64,000 nt of DNA from SKHV01 sp963678565 (GTDB lineage: Bacteria; Bacteroidota; Bacteroidia; Bacteroidales; Prolixibacteraceae), in the NCBI GenBank assembly GCA_963678565.1, contig OY782875.1, forward strand, positions 1,364,001-1,428,000, written 5' to 3'. Below, one piece after another: positions 1-8,451 of this stretch (position 1 is the first letter of the stretch; every line of letters begins with the position of its first letter). The translations under genes and the position numbers were made by a program. The notes beneath the pieces were generated by a model. The model was not told the DNA's origin. It ran no database searches and was given only the letters and a program-made list of their open reading frames with translations.

Positions 1-1154
1 GCTATCGACGAAATATGGCACAATTGAATGTGCTGCCACCAAGTATTGAGCCAACGGCTACTGGTCATATTATTGAACAAATTGAAGTCGTAAAAAAGAT
101 TTTAGATGCAGGTTATGCATATGAAAGCGAGGGATCTGTTTATTTCGATGTTCAGAAGTATGCTACAGATTACGAGTATGGTAAGCTTTCAGGTAGAAAA
201 ATTGAAGACTTGCAAGCCAATACACGTAGCCTCGATGGCCAAGATGAAAAGAATTCAAGCTTGGATTTTGCGATTTGGAAAAAAGCAGCACCCGAGCATA
301 TTATGCGCTGGCCTTCGCCTTGGAGTGATGGCTTCCCCGGATGGCATACCGAATGTATTGCTATGAGTACTAAATATCTAGGTGAAAAATTTGATATTCA
401 CGGCGGTGGAATGGATTTGATGTTTCCACATCATGAGGCCGAAGTGGCGCAAAGCTGTGCGGCTTTAGGACACGAATCGGTCAACTACTGGATGCACAAT
501 AATATGATCACAATTAATGGTCAGAAAATGGGTAAATCCTTGGGTAATTTTATTACGTTGGATCAATTTTTTGATGGTGAACATGAATATCTAGATCAGC
601 CTTATAGTCCGATGACTATTCGTTTTTTTATGTTGCAAGCGCATTATCGCAGTACGCTCGATTTTTCAAACGAGGCTTTACAGGCAGCTGAAAAAGGCTT
701 AGATCGATTATTGAAAGCGGTAGATACCATCGGCAAAATAAAAACAGCAAAAGAATCAACCGTTTCGATTAATGAAATGATTGAAAAGGCTTATGCGGCA
801 ATGGATGATGATTTTAATAGTCCAATTGCTATCTCACAATTGTTCGATGGTGTACGTATAATTAATTCACTCGCTGATGAGAAAGAAAGCATTAACGGGA
901 GTGACTTAGCGAAATTGAATAAATTTTATCAAGAGTTTGTGTTTGATATTTTGGGTTTACAAAATGTGGAAGCAAATGGTGGTGCCGATGATTCGAAATT
1001 AAACGAAGTAATGGATTTATTACTGACATTAAGAGTGGAAGCTAAGGCAAATAAAGATTGGGCAACCGCTGATAAAATCAGAAATGAATTGACAAAATTT
1101 GGATTTGAAATAAAAGACCTGAAAGATGGTTTTGAATGGAAAATTAATGATTAA
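1..1154 (+). CDS. cysS: cysteinyl-tRNA synthetase, 5' end outside the window
   Basis: This enzyme charges tRNA-Cys with cysteine in the cytosol. The reading frame is open from base 3, so the gene begins upstream; about 110 residues, including the HIGH motif, are missing compared with the usual ~490. Counting from the Met at base 15, I see the class I KMSKS-type loop as KMGKS (residues 171-175). The zinc site is also visible: Cys in GWHTEC (residue 114), the first His of PHHEAE (139) and the second Glu of that motif (143), matching the known Cys/His/Glu ligands of the family. The C-terminal helical domain is complete. metF follows after about 20 nt, so they may be co-transcribed. The Met at base 15 is internal and is not the true start. 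Confidence 0.95.
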   Translation, partial: YRRNMAQLNVLPPSIEPTATGHIIEQIEVVKKILDAGYAYESEGSVYFDVQKYATDYEYGKLSGRKIEDLQANTRSLDGQDEKNSSLDFAIWKKAAPEHIMRWPSPWSDGFPGWHTECIAMSTKYLGEKFDIHGGGMDLMFPHHEAEVAQSCAALGHESVNYWMHNNMITINGQKMGKSLGNFITLDQFFDGEHEYLDQPYSPMTIRFFMLQAHYRSTLDFSNEALQAAEKGLDRLLKAVDTIGKIKTAKESTVSINEMIEKAYAAMDDDFNSPIAISQLFDGVRIINSLADEKESINGSDLAKLNKFYQEFVFDILGLQNVEANGGADDSKLNEVMDLLLTLRVEAKANKDWATADKIRNELTKFGFEIKDLKDGFEWKIND

Positions 1155-1175
1155 TAAAATTGAATAATGCTGAAA

Positions 1176-2126
1176 ATGAAGGTAATCGATATTATAAATA
1201 ATTCAGATAAAACACTTTTTTCATTTGAACTTTTGCCACCATTAAAAGGACGTGATGGAAGTAAACTGTACAATACAATTGAGGAGTTGTTAGAGTTTAA
1301 TCCTGCTTATATTAATATTACAACCCATCGCGATGAATATGAATTCAGAACTCGAGAAGATGGTTTAATTGAAAAGAAAGTTGTTCGTAAACGTCCGGGA
1401 ACGGTTGCTATTGCTGCAAATATCCAACATAAGTACGGAATTCCTGTAGTACCGCATATCTTGTGTGGTGGTTTTACTCGAAGCGAAACAGAGCATGTTT
1501 TAATTGATTTAAATTTCTTAGGCATCCAGAATGTATTGGCATTGCGAGGAGACGGCTTGAAAGACGAACGTGTTTTTACGCCCGATCCAAATGGAAATAA
1601 AAACGCAAATGAATTGGTGGAGCAAATTGTAGATTTGCGTAATGGAAAATATTTGGATAAGGACTTGAAGAATAAAATGTCTTTAGACTTTTCAATTGGA
1701 GTTGCCGGATATCCTGAAAAACATTTTGAAGCTCCGAATTTGAAAACCGATATGGAATATTTAAAGGCAAAAGTAGATGCCGGTGCCGATTATATCGTAA
1801 CTCAAATGTTCTTCGATAATCAAAAATATTATGAGTTTGTCGATAAATGTAGAGCTGCAGGAATTGATATTCCGATTATTCCGGGACTTAAGCCTATTGC
1901 AGTGAAAAATCAGTTGACTGTGCTTCCAAAGATTTTCAGTATTGATATGCCCGAAGCCTTATCAAAAGAATTGGTTAAGTGTAAGAATAACGATGAGGTG
2001 AAAAAAGTAGGTGCAGAATGGACCATTTACCAAGCAAAAGACTTGATCGCGAATAATGTACCTAGCTTGCACTTGTATACTTATGGTACCGACAATCCAA
2101 AAGAAATTATGAAGTCGGTTTTTTAA
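1176..2126 (+). CDS. metF: methylenetetrahydrofolate reductase
   Basis: Reduces 5,10-methylenetetrahydrofolate to 5-methyltetrahydrofolate with an FAD cofactor, feeding methionine synthesis. The N-terminal FSFELLPPLKG segment holds the conserved Glu of the TIM-barrel active site, and the rest of the chain (about 316 residues) fits a single-domain bacterial MetF. An in-frame ATG at 1167 is possible, but the one at 1176 places the start where most relatives begin (MKVIDII). It lies directly downstream of cysS and ends at a strong hairpin shared with the convergent trp operon. Confidence 0.93.
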   Translation: MKVIDIINNSDKTLFSFELLPPLKGRDGSKLYNTIEELLEFNPAYINITTHRDEYEFRTREDGLIEKKVVRKRPGTVAIAANIQHKYGIPVVPHILCGGFTRSETEHVLIDLNFLGIQNVLALRGDGLKDERVFTPDPNGNKNANELVEQIVDLRNGKYLDKDLKNKMSLDFSIGVAGYPEKHFEAPNLKTDMEYLKAKVDAGADYIVTQMFFDNQKYYEFVDKCRAAGIDIPIIPGLKPIAVKNQLTVLPKIFSIDMPEALSKELVKCKNNDEVKKVGAEWTIYQAKDLIANNVPSLHLYTYGTDNPKEIMKSVF

Positions 2127-2156
2127 GCAATAAAAAATTTAAAATTGATCATAAAT

Positions 2157-2189
2157 AAAAGGGTAGCTTTCTTAGAGCTGCCCTTTTTA
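2157..2189. terminator. bidirectional terminator between metF and trpA
   Basis: An 8-bp stem (GGGTAGCT at 2161-2168, AGCTGCCC at 2176-2183, one G-U pair) with a 7-nt loop has an A-run on one side and a T-run on the other. It can end both the metF transcript and the long trp transcript arriving from the other strand. Confidence 0.85.
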
Positions 2190-2203
2190 AATTCAATGAA
2201 ATA

Positions 2204-2977
2204 TTACAAAATGCTTTTTACAAAACCAGTAACTTTTTCCTTTAGCTCGCCTTCATTGCTTAAATTCTTAATAAAAGCGCTGCCAATAATTCCTCCATTG
2301 GCGTGTTGACAGGCGTTGTTAAACGATGCTTTATCCTTGATGTTGAATCCAATTTGCGTTGGTGACGATAAATTTAACTTCTTCACTCGTTCGAAGTAAG
2401 CCAATTGTTTTTCAGTATCAACCGCTTTATTGGCACCTGTTGTTGACGCCGAGGAAACCATGTAAATAAATCCATTACAAGCTTCATCGTAGGCTTTAAT
2501 TCTTTCCTCGGTAGTTTGGGGAGTGATTAAGAATACATTGCTTAAATTGTGTTTTTTGTACAATTCTTCGTATTCATTTTTGTATTCTTTTAATGGAATG
2601 TCGGGCAAAATTAAGCCTGAAACACCGCTTGCTTCGCATTCGGCAAAGAAATTTTCTACACCGAATTTCCAAACCGGATTTATATAACCCATCAGAAGAA
2701 TTGGGATTTTTACCTCATCTTTTATTGATTTCAATTGTTCGAAAAGCAGTTTGATGCTCATTCCATTGTTAAGTGCTTGTAAGTTACTCACCTGGATGGT
2801 TGGTCCATCGGCAACCGGATCGCTAAATGGCATTCCTACCTCAATAATATCAGCACCCGAAGCTTCTAGTTCTTTTATAATTGTTGCTGTATCGTTGACG
2901 TTTGGGAAACCTGCAGTAAAATAAATGGTCAGCAGGTTTTCTTTTTTATCGTTGAATTTTTGTTGAAGTTTATTCAT
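2204..2977 (-). CDS. trpA: tryptophan synthase alpha chain
   Basis: Cleaves indole-3-glycerol phosphate to indole and glyceraldehyde-3-phosphate, handing indole to TrpB through a tunnel. The motif IIEVGMPFSDPVADGPTIQ carries the two catalytic acids at residues 46 (Glu) and 57 (Asp), with the same 11-residue spacing as in enterobacterial TrpA. Length (257 aa) is normal for Bacteroidota. It is the last gene of the operon, 36 nt after trpB, and is followed by the terminator at 2161-2183. Confidence 0.97.
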   Translation of the reverse strand: MNKLQQKFNDKKENLLTIYFTAGFPNVNDTATIIKELEASGADIIEVGMPFSDPVADGPTIQVSNLQALNNGMSIKLLFEQLKSIKDEVKIPILLMGYINPVWKFGVENFFAECEASGVSGLILPDIPLKEYKNEYEELYKKHNLSNVFLITPQTTEERIKAYDEACNGFIYMVSSASTTGANKAVDTEKQLAYFERVKKLNLSSPTQIGFNIKDKASFNNACQHANGGIIGSAFIKNLSNEGELKEKVTGFVKSIL

Positions 2978-3013
2978 TGCTCTGTATTTTCAATCGTCTT
3001 GTGTTCAAGAAAT

Positions 3014-4198
3014 TTACTGCTTATTTAAATGCTTAATATAGGTACTCATATCTTTGTCGCCGCGGCCCGATAAATTTACCACCACCACATCGTTGAGGTT
3101 GAAAGTTAGTTTTTTCAGGGCTGCCAAGGCATGTGCCGATTCCAAGGCAGGAATAATCCCATCGAGACTTGTTAATTCAAACGCTGCCTCTAATGCTTCG
3201 TCGTCGGTAGCATCGATATAAGTTGCTCGTTTGGTTTTAAATAAGTGCGAGTGCAAGGGGCCTATTCCCGGATAATCTAATCCTGCCGAAATTGAATAGG
3301 GTTCAATTATTTGTCCGTCTTCATTTTGCATTAAAAGTGTTTTCGAACCATGAATAAAACCGGTATCGCCACAAGCCATAGTTGCTGCAGTTTCGCCAGA
3401 ATCAATTCCTAATCCGGAGGCTTCTACTCCAATCAACTTCACCGCTTTGTTATCTAAATAATGATAAAAAGCTCCGGCAGCATTGCTACCACCACCCACA
3501 CATGCAATCACATAATCGGGAGCCGTTTTGCCCATTTGTTCGTCTAGCTGCCATCCAATTTCTTCGCTGATTACCGATTGAAACTTGGCAACAATCTCGG
3601 GATATGGATCGGGACCAACCACCGAACCTATAATATAGAAAGTATCTTCGGGGTTGTTGATCCAGTCGCGCAAGGCTTCGTTGGTGGCATCTTTTAATGT
3701 TTTGTTTCCGCTTTCGGCCGGAACAACTTTTGCGCCTAACATTTCCATGCGTTTTACATTGGGCTCCTGACGCTCGATGTCGAGTGCACCCATATAAACA
3801 ATGCATTCAAGATTCATTAGTGCACAAACTGTTGCGGTTGCAACGCCATGCTGTCCGGCACCGGTTTCGGCAATGATTCTGGATTTGCCCATTTTTTTTG
3901 CCAATAAAACCTGACCAATAGTATTGTTGATTTTATGTGCTCCTGTATGGGTTAAATCTTCCCGTTTTAAGAAAATTTTCGCACCGTACTTTTCACTTAA
4001 TCTTTTCGAATGATAAAGTGGAGTAGGGCGACCTACATAATTTTTAAGTAAGTCGATAAATTCTTGTTTGAACTCATACGAGTCCATTATTTCTTTATAA
4101 GATGATTTTAGGGCATCTACATTAGGTTGCAGCATTTCCGGAATAAATGCTCCACCAAATTCTCCATAATAACCATCATTATTCGCTAGGTAGCTCAT
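3014..4198 (-). CDS. trpB: tryptophan synthase beta chain
   Basis: PLP enzyme joining indole and serine to make tryptophan. The PLP lysine is in GAHKINN (Lys 89) and the phosphate-binding loop is GGGSNAAG. Length (394 aa) is typical of the TrpB1 type that pairs with TrpA, whose gene follows 36 nt downstream. No anomalies are seen. Confidence 0.97.
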   Translation of the reverse strand: MSYLANNDGYYGEFGGAFIPEMLQPNVDALKSSYKEIMDSYEFKQEFIDLLKNYVGRPTPLYHSKRLSEKYGAKIFLKREDLTHTGAHKINNTIGQVLLAKKMGKSRIIAETGAGQHGVATATVCALMNLECIVYMGALDIERQEPNVKRMEMLGAKVVPAESGNKTLKDATNEALRDWINNPEDTFYIIGSVVGPDPYPEIVAKFQSVISEEIGWQLDEQMGKTAPDYVIACVGGGSNAAGAFYHYLDNKAVKLIGVEASGLGIDSGETAATMACGDTGFIHGSKTLLMQNEDGQIIEPYSISAGLDYPGIGPLHSHLFKTKRATYIDATDDEALEAAFELTSLDGIIPALESAHALAALKKLTFNLNDVVVVNLSGRGDKDMSTYIKHLNKQ

Positions 4199-4245
4199 TC
4201 TATTTATTATTTATGTATTTTCAATTTGTAATTTTTAATTCTTTT

Positions 4246-4869
4246 TTAGGGTGCTGGGGAAATTAATTCATCAATAAAATTCCGAATCAATTCTACATCT
4301 TTTTTTCCTGGTTTGATTTCAAATTTACTATTGATATCTATTCCTGCCATTTTGGGATGTTGGATTTGATTTATCTCTTCGGCATCTTTGGCTCCTATTC
4401 CACCACTTAATAAAAAGGGGGTAGAACCTTGGTAACTATCCAATAATGACCAATCGAATTTTTCGCCCGTTCCACCATGCTTTTCCGAAGGTGTATCGAA
4501 TAAAAAGTATTCACAAAAATCGGAATAGGCTTCATAATTATTCTGTTTGGTGAGGTTGAAAGCTTTCCATACTTTTAAATTTGAAATGCTTAGCGCTTTA
4601 CAAACTTCGGGGCTTTCTGAGCCATGAAGCTGAATTGTATCTATGTGATATTCTTTTGCAAGAGTAATTATGTTTTCGGTAGGCATATTTACAAAAACGC
4701 CTACTTTTTGAATCGTATCAGGAAGCTTATTGATTTCATTGGGCCGGATTTTATCAATAATGTAACGCGGAGATTTTGGATAAAAAATAAATCCCAACAT
4801 TGAAATATTTAATTCAGCCAATTGATGCATGATTGCTGCATCGGCCATTCCACAAATTTTAATTTTCAT
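4246..4869 (-). CDS. trpF: phosphoribosylanthranilate isomerase
   Basis: Isomerises N-(5-phosphoribosyl)anthranilate in step three of tryptophan synthesis. The N-terminal KICGM motif holds the catalytic Cys. The phosphate-binding LSGGIG segment and the GIDINSKFE motif with the catalytic Asp are near the C-terminus. At 207 aa it is a stand-alone TrpF rather than a TrpC-TrpF fusion. It sits 47 nt before trpB. Confidence 0.95.
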   Translation of the reverse strand: MKIKICGMADAAIMHQLAELNISMLGFIFYPKSPRYIIDKIRPNEINKLPDTIQKVGVFVNMPTENIITLAKEYHIDTIQLHGSESPEVCKALSISNLKVWKAFNLTKQNNYEAYSDFCEYFLFDTPSEKHGGTGEKFDWSLLDSYQGSTPFLLSGGIGAKDAEEINQIQHPKMAGIDINSKFEIKPGKKDVELIRNFIDELISPAP

Positions 4870-4893
4870 TCGTAACAGGCTTCCTTATGATCT

Positions 4894-5574
4894 TTAAATA
4901 TCTATTTCTTTATTACTGACGATCAGCATTTGGTCGCCATTTTTTTGAAACTCGTAGTTCACTTTTAACACTTTTGTATGTTGAAAGTGTTTTAACACAG
5001 GTTCAAGGTGTTCAGAGGTGTTACTATTCATATCGACCAATGGAAATATTCTTACTTCCTTTCCAACTCGGAGCATTTCTTCGATAGATTGTATGTGAAA
5101 GTCAAGGTCTAAGAGATCGGAATACAAGAACAGAAAATGAGAATTAAGTACCATATCGAATGATTGATCATCAAAAGGTAAATCGGGTAAATTAGCCGCA
5201 ATGTATCGACCTTCTTCAATTCCCTGATCAAAATCGTTGAGGAATTGCTTCATCGATTTCATTCGGATTTTACCTAATCCTTCAACGGTACCAAATTGTT
5301 CCCAATTGAATTTATCTAAATTGGCTTTTGTTTGATTTATAACTTCTCCAAATGTTTTATCAATCTGATCTTCAATTTCTTTTTTTGTGAATTTAAAAAT
5401 CGGATCGATTGAAACCACATTTCCGCCAAAAGCATTGGCAACTGAATTAAAAGCTGCAGGTCCATCTCCGCATCCCAGAACTTTTTTCGATAAGAAGCCT
5501 GGTGATAAATGGAACATGCTTACATACTCGGTGTATGATCGTCCCCATGGTACTACTTTTTGATATTCAATCAT
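4894..5574 (-). CDS. SAM-methyltransferase-like protein inside the trp operon
   Basis: Not a known tryptophan-pathway enzyme. The sequence looks like a class I (Rossmann) S-adenosylmethionine methyltransferase: VLGCGDGPAAFN (near residue 33) resembles motif I, VVSIDP the acidic end of strand 2, and LPFDDQSFDMVLNSH motif IV. A DUF-like insert of about 70 residues lies between motifs I and IV. It is placed tightly between trpC (22 nt) and trpF (25 nt) on the same strand, so it is surely co-transcribed. The substrate cannot be read from the sequence. It may simply be a passenger gene. Confidence 0.7.
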   Translation of the reverse strand: MIEYQKVVPWGRSYTEYVSMFHLSPGFLSKKVLGCGDGPAAFNSVANAFGGNVVSIDPIFKFTKKEIEDQIDKTFGEVINQTKANLDKFNWEQFGTVEGLGKIRMKSMKQFLNDFDQGIEEGRYIAANLPDLPFDDQSFDMVLNSHFLFLYSDLLDLDFHIQSIEEMLRVGKEVRIFPLVDMNSNTSEHLEPVLKHFQHTKVLKVNYEFQKNGDQMLIVSNKEIDI

Positions 5575-5595
5575 AATGCTTATTTTGATTGTTCG

Positions 5596-6384
5596 TTAAT
5601 ACTCTTTTATACTTTGAGTAAATTCATTGCATGCAAGTCCCGGGTTTTCGTTTTTCATAAAATTTTCGCCCATTAAGAATCCTTGATAGCCGTATTCTTT
5701 TAAGGTTTTTACATTCTCGGGATTGCTGATTCCACTTTCCGAAATTTTTATAAACTGTTCAGGAATTAATTTTGATAATTTGATCGATTGCTGAATATCA
5801 ACTTCGAAAGTTTTCAAATTACGATTGTTAACGCCCACAACATTTACATATTTCGAAACTTTTTTTAGTTCCTCTTCATCGTGTATTTCAAAGAGCACTT
5901 CCATGCCCAAATCACGAGTTAATTTAGCAAAAGTATTTATTTTTTCGGCTGTTAATGAGGCAGCAATAAGTAAAATAATTCCAGCACCTAAAGCTTTTGC
6001 TTCATGAATTTGGTAGGTGTTGATGATAAAATCTTTTCTCAAAACCGGAATTTCAAGCACTTCAACGGCACGTGTTAAATCGTAAATACTACCGCCAAAA
6101 TATTTCGAATCGGTTAATACTGAAACTGCTGATGCTCCTGCATTTTGATATCCTAAAACAACCTCTTGTACATTTACATTACCATTGATAATTCCTTTTG
6201 AAGGCGATTGACGTTTGTGTTCAGCAATGATCCCAGAGTATTTTGGAGATATTAAATTTTTCGATAAGGACGAAACATTCTGTTGATAAAGTGGAAAAGT
6301 TTTAAGTTCGTCGATACTCACTAATTGCTTTCGTTTCTCAACTTCTTTGCGTTTGTGTTCGTTTATTTGATCAAGAATTGTCAT
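5596..6384 (-). CDS. trpC: indole-3-glycerol phosphate synthase
   Basis: Closes the indole ring in step four of tryptophan synthesis. Visible motifs are IIAEHKRQSPSKG (catalytic Lys), LRKDFI (second catalytic Lys), VVGVNNRNL and ISESGIS of the beta/alpha barrel. Length (262 aa) is normal for a monofunctional enzyme. The start is 2 nt after the stop of the GNAT gene, indicating translational coupling. Confidence 0.97.
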   Translation of the reverse strand: MTILDQINEHKRKEVEKRKQLVSIDELKTFPLYQQNVSSLSKNLISPKYSGIIAEHKRQSPSKGIINGNVNVQEVVLGYQNAGASAVSVLTDSKYFGGSIYDLTRAVEVLEIPVLRKDFIINTYQIHEAKALGAGIILLIAASLTAEKINTFAKLTRDLGMEVLFEIHDEEELKKVSKYVNVVGVNNRNLKTFEVDIQQSIKLSKLIPEQFIKISESGISNPENVKTLKEYGYQGFLMGENFMKNENPGLACNEFTQSIKEY

Positions 6385-6386
6385 AA

Positions 6387-6848
6387 TTAATTCGCTGATT
6401 TTATCATAAAAACGGCTTCAACTCCATCATGAAATTGGTCATAATGCGAAATCTGATAGCCTATCTTTTTGTATAAGTGAATATTGTCTTCGCTTTTAGC
6501 ACCAGTAGCAAGCACAAATTTAGCAGCATTGGGGAAATACTTTTCGATTTCGAGTAAAAGCTGTGTTGCAATTCCTTTGCCTTGATATTGAGGTAACACC
6601 GACAAGCGAGAAAGTTCACACGAAAAATCAACTTTATTTTGAATGGCACGAATTGAGCCCACAACTTTACCATTAATCTCGGCTTTTAAAATGGTTTTTA
6701 TTTCCATGTCTTTCAAAATTTCCTCTTTTGTTTCACGAAGCGGCTGAATCTCAAATTCAAAATAACGTTCTGCTTCCTTTTGAAATGCTTCTCTTTGTAT
6801 TTGAAGAATTTGTTCCAGGTCCTCTTTATGTGCTAGTGCAATTTTCAT
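6387..6848 (-). CDS. GNAT-family N-acetyltransferase inside the trp operon
   Basis: A 153-residue acetyltransferase fold. The acetyl-CoA loop is seen in LPQYQGKGIATQLL (the Q/R-x-x-G-x-G/A motif), followed by the FVLATGAKSEDNIHLYKKIGYQ segment usual for the family's last helix and strand. It overlaps the trpD stop by one base (TAATG) and ends 2 nt before trpC, so it is fully embedded in the operon. The substrate is unknown; a role in tryptophan metabolism is only suggested by position. Confidence 0.8.
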   Translation of the reverse strand: MKIALAHKEDLEQILQIQREAFQKEAERYFEFEIQPLRETKEEILKDMEIKTILKAEINGKVVGSIRAIQNKVDFSCELSRLSVLPQYQGKGIATQLLLEIEKYFPNAAKFVLATGAKSEDNIHLYKKIGYQISHYDQFHDGVEAVFMIKSAN

Positions 6849-7837
6849 TAAAATGAAGTAATACTTTTTAGTACTTCTGCCGCTTTTCCATTTTGCAAAG
6901 AAAATTTTGCTTCATCGATACAAGCAGCTAATTCTTTTTCGGGATGGATGGTTTTAATTGCCATCGCTGCATTAATATATACCGCGCTGTTTTGTGCATT
7001 GGTACCTTTACCATCGAGTATTGATTTAAAGATGGCCGCTGCTTCTTCAACAGAATTACCTCCAAAAAGTTCTTCCTGCTTTAATCGTGGCATTCCCACA
7101 GTTTCGGGCGAAAGCAATATATCTTCGTTGTTGTTGATCATCTTGAAATCTCCAGTTAATGAAATTTCATCGTATCCGTCCATCGCATAAACAATGCTGT
7201 AATTTTTATTCGATTGCTGAAATAAATAACTATAAAGTCGCATGGTTTCTAAATTGAAAACACCAACAATTTGATTGTTTGGATTTGAAGGGTTTAGAAT
7301 TGGACCTAACATGTTAAAGAAGGTTTTCATTCCCAATTCTTTTCTAATGGGGCCAACCGCTTTCATTGCCGGATGAAAAAACGGTGCATGTAAATAAACC
7401 ATGCCGGTTTTATCCATCATTTTACTTAAAGTGCTTTGGTCGTTGGTAAATTTGTATCCAAAGTATTCCATTACACTACTTGAACCTGATGCGGATGATA
7501 CACCATAATTACCATGTTTGGCAACTTTGTAACCTGCTCCTGCAACAACCAACGAGGATAAAGTTGAAATATTAAATGTATTTTTTCCATCTCCACCTGT
7601 TCCGCAAAGATCGATCGTATTGTAGTCGGAAAAATTAACTTGAACACAAAGGTCTAATAAGGCATCTCTAAATCCACCTAATTCTTCAGGTGTAATACTG
7701 CGCATCATGTAGGCTGTTAAAAAGGCACTTACTTGAGATTTGTTGTAATTTTCGTTGGCAATATTTGTTAAGGTTGACTTAGCTTCCTCTTTTGTAAGGG
7801 TTTTGTGCTCAATTAGTTTTTGTAATATTTCTTTCAT
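6848..7837 (-). CDS. trpD: anthranilate phosphoribosyltransferase
   Basis: Transfers phosphoribose from PRPP to anthranilate. The PRPP-binding GTGGDGKNTFNIS loop and the KHGNYGVSSASGSS motif are clear, and the chain (329 aa) is complete. The start lies just after trpG. If the trpG frameshift is corrected, the gap between the two genes is only 10 nt, as expected in this compact operon. Confidence 0.97.
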   Translation of the reverse strand: MKEILQKLIEHKTLTKEEAKSTLTNIANENYNKSQVSAFLTAYMMRSITPEELGGFRDALLDLCVQVNFSDYNTIDLCGTGGDGKNTFNISTLSSLVVAGAGYKVAKHGNYGVSSASGSSSVMEYFGYKFTNDQSTLSKMMDKTGMVYLHAPFFHPAMKAVGPIRKELGMKTFFNMLGPILNPSNPNNQIVGVFNLETMRLYSYLFQQSNKNYSIVYAMDGYDEISLTGDFKMINNNEDILLSPETVGMPRLKQEELFGGNSVEEAAAIFKSILDGKGTNAQNSAVYINAAMAIKTIHPEKELAACIDEAKFSLQNGKAAEVLKSITSF

Positions 7838-7847
7838 GATTTAGATT

Positions 7848-8416
7848 TTAGTGGTTTAGAAAATTCGCTACAATCTCTTTTCCTTGCGGTGTTAGTACCG
7901 ATTCTGGTGAAACTGAACCCCTCGAACATCGTAAGCTTTATGAAATAGTGCCATTACATTTCCTTCGTCATCGAACGATGAAACTTCAATGTTTTCAGGA
8001 ATATTTTCGGCATCGACTACCCAAGAATGGTAGCGGCCTACTTCTAATTCGGTTGGTAGTCCTTTAAAAGAAATATCTTCTTGGTTGGTGATTTTAACCG
8101 GAGTTGAAACTCCATGATAAACCTTATTTAAGTTCAATAAATTTCCACCATAAACTTCCGCAATTGCCTGACATCCCAAACAAACTCCAAAAATACTTTT
8201 GGTGCTTCCGTAGGTTGCAATTACTTCTTTTAAAATTCCTGCTTCATCCGGAACACCTGGCCCTGGAGAAAGCACAATTTTATCGTATTTACCTACTTCT
8301 TCAATCGAGATTTTATCGTTTCTGAAAACATCAACTTGTTCTGAAGTTATTTCCTTGATCACATGTACAAGGTTGTAGGTGAATGAATCGTAATTATCGA
8401 GTACTAATATTTTCAT
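7848..8416 (-). pseudogene. trpG: anthranilate synthase component II with a 1-nt frameshift near the C-terminus
   Basis: Glutamine amidotransferase subunit that supplies ammonia to TrpE. The uninterrupted frame covers 7892-8416 (174 aa) with the nucleophile Cys 79 in FGVCLGCQA, but ends abnormally as VQFHQNRY. Skipping one base (restoring a third C at about 7906-7907, where the coding strand now reads CACCAG) recovers FHPESVLTPQGKEI and a stop at 7848-7850, about 189 aa, the usual length. As written, the His of the triad is kept but the catalytic Glu of HPE and the last ~18 residues are lost. Everything before the lesion is well conserved and the neighbours are intact. This means either a sequencing error, a very recent mutation, or slippage. 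The gene starts 36 nt after trpE. Confidence 0.88.
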
Positions 8417-8451
8417 TGTGTTTGATTTTAGATAAAAATTAAGATCGAAGT

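Noticed and set aside
3486..3806. Open frame inside trpB in another frame
   Set aside because: It lies fully within a well-conserved gene and its product has no sensible composition.
7892..7930. Programmed frameshift as an explanation of the trpG break
   Set aside because: There is no slippery run or downstream structure typical of programmed shifts; a simple 1-nt loss in a C-run is more likely.
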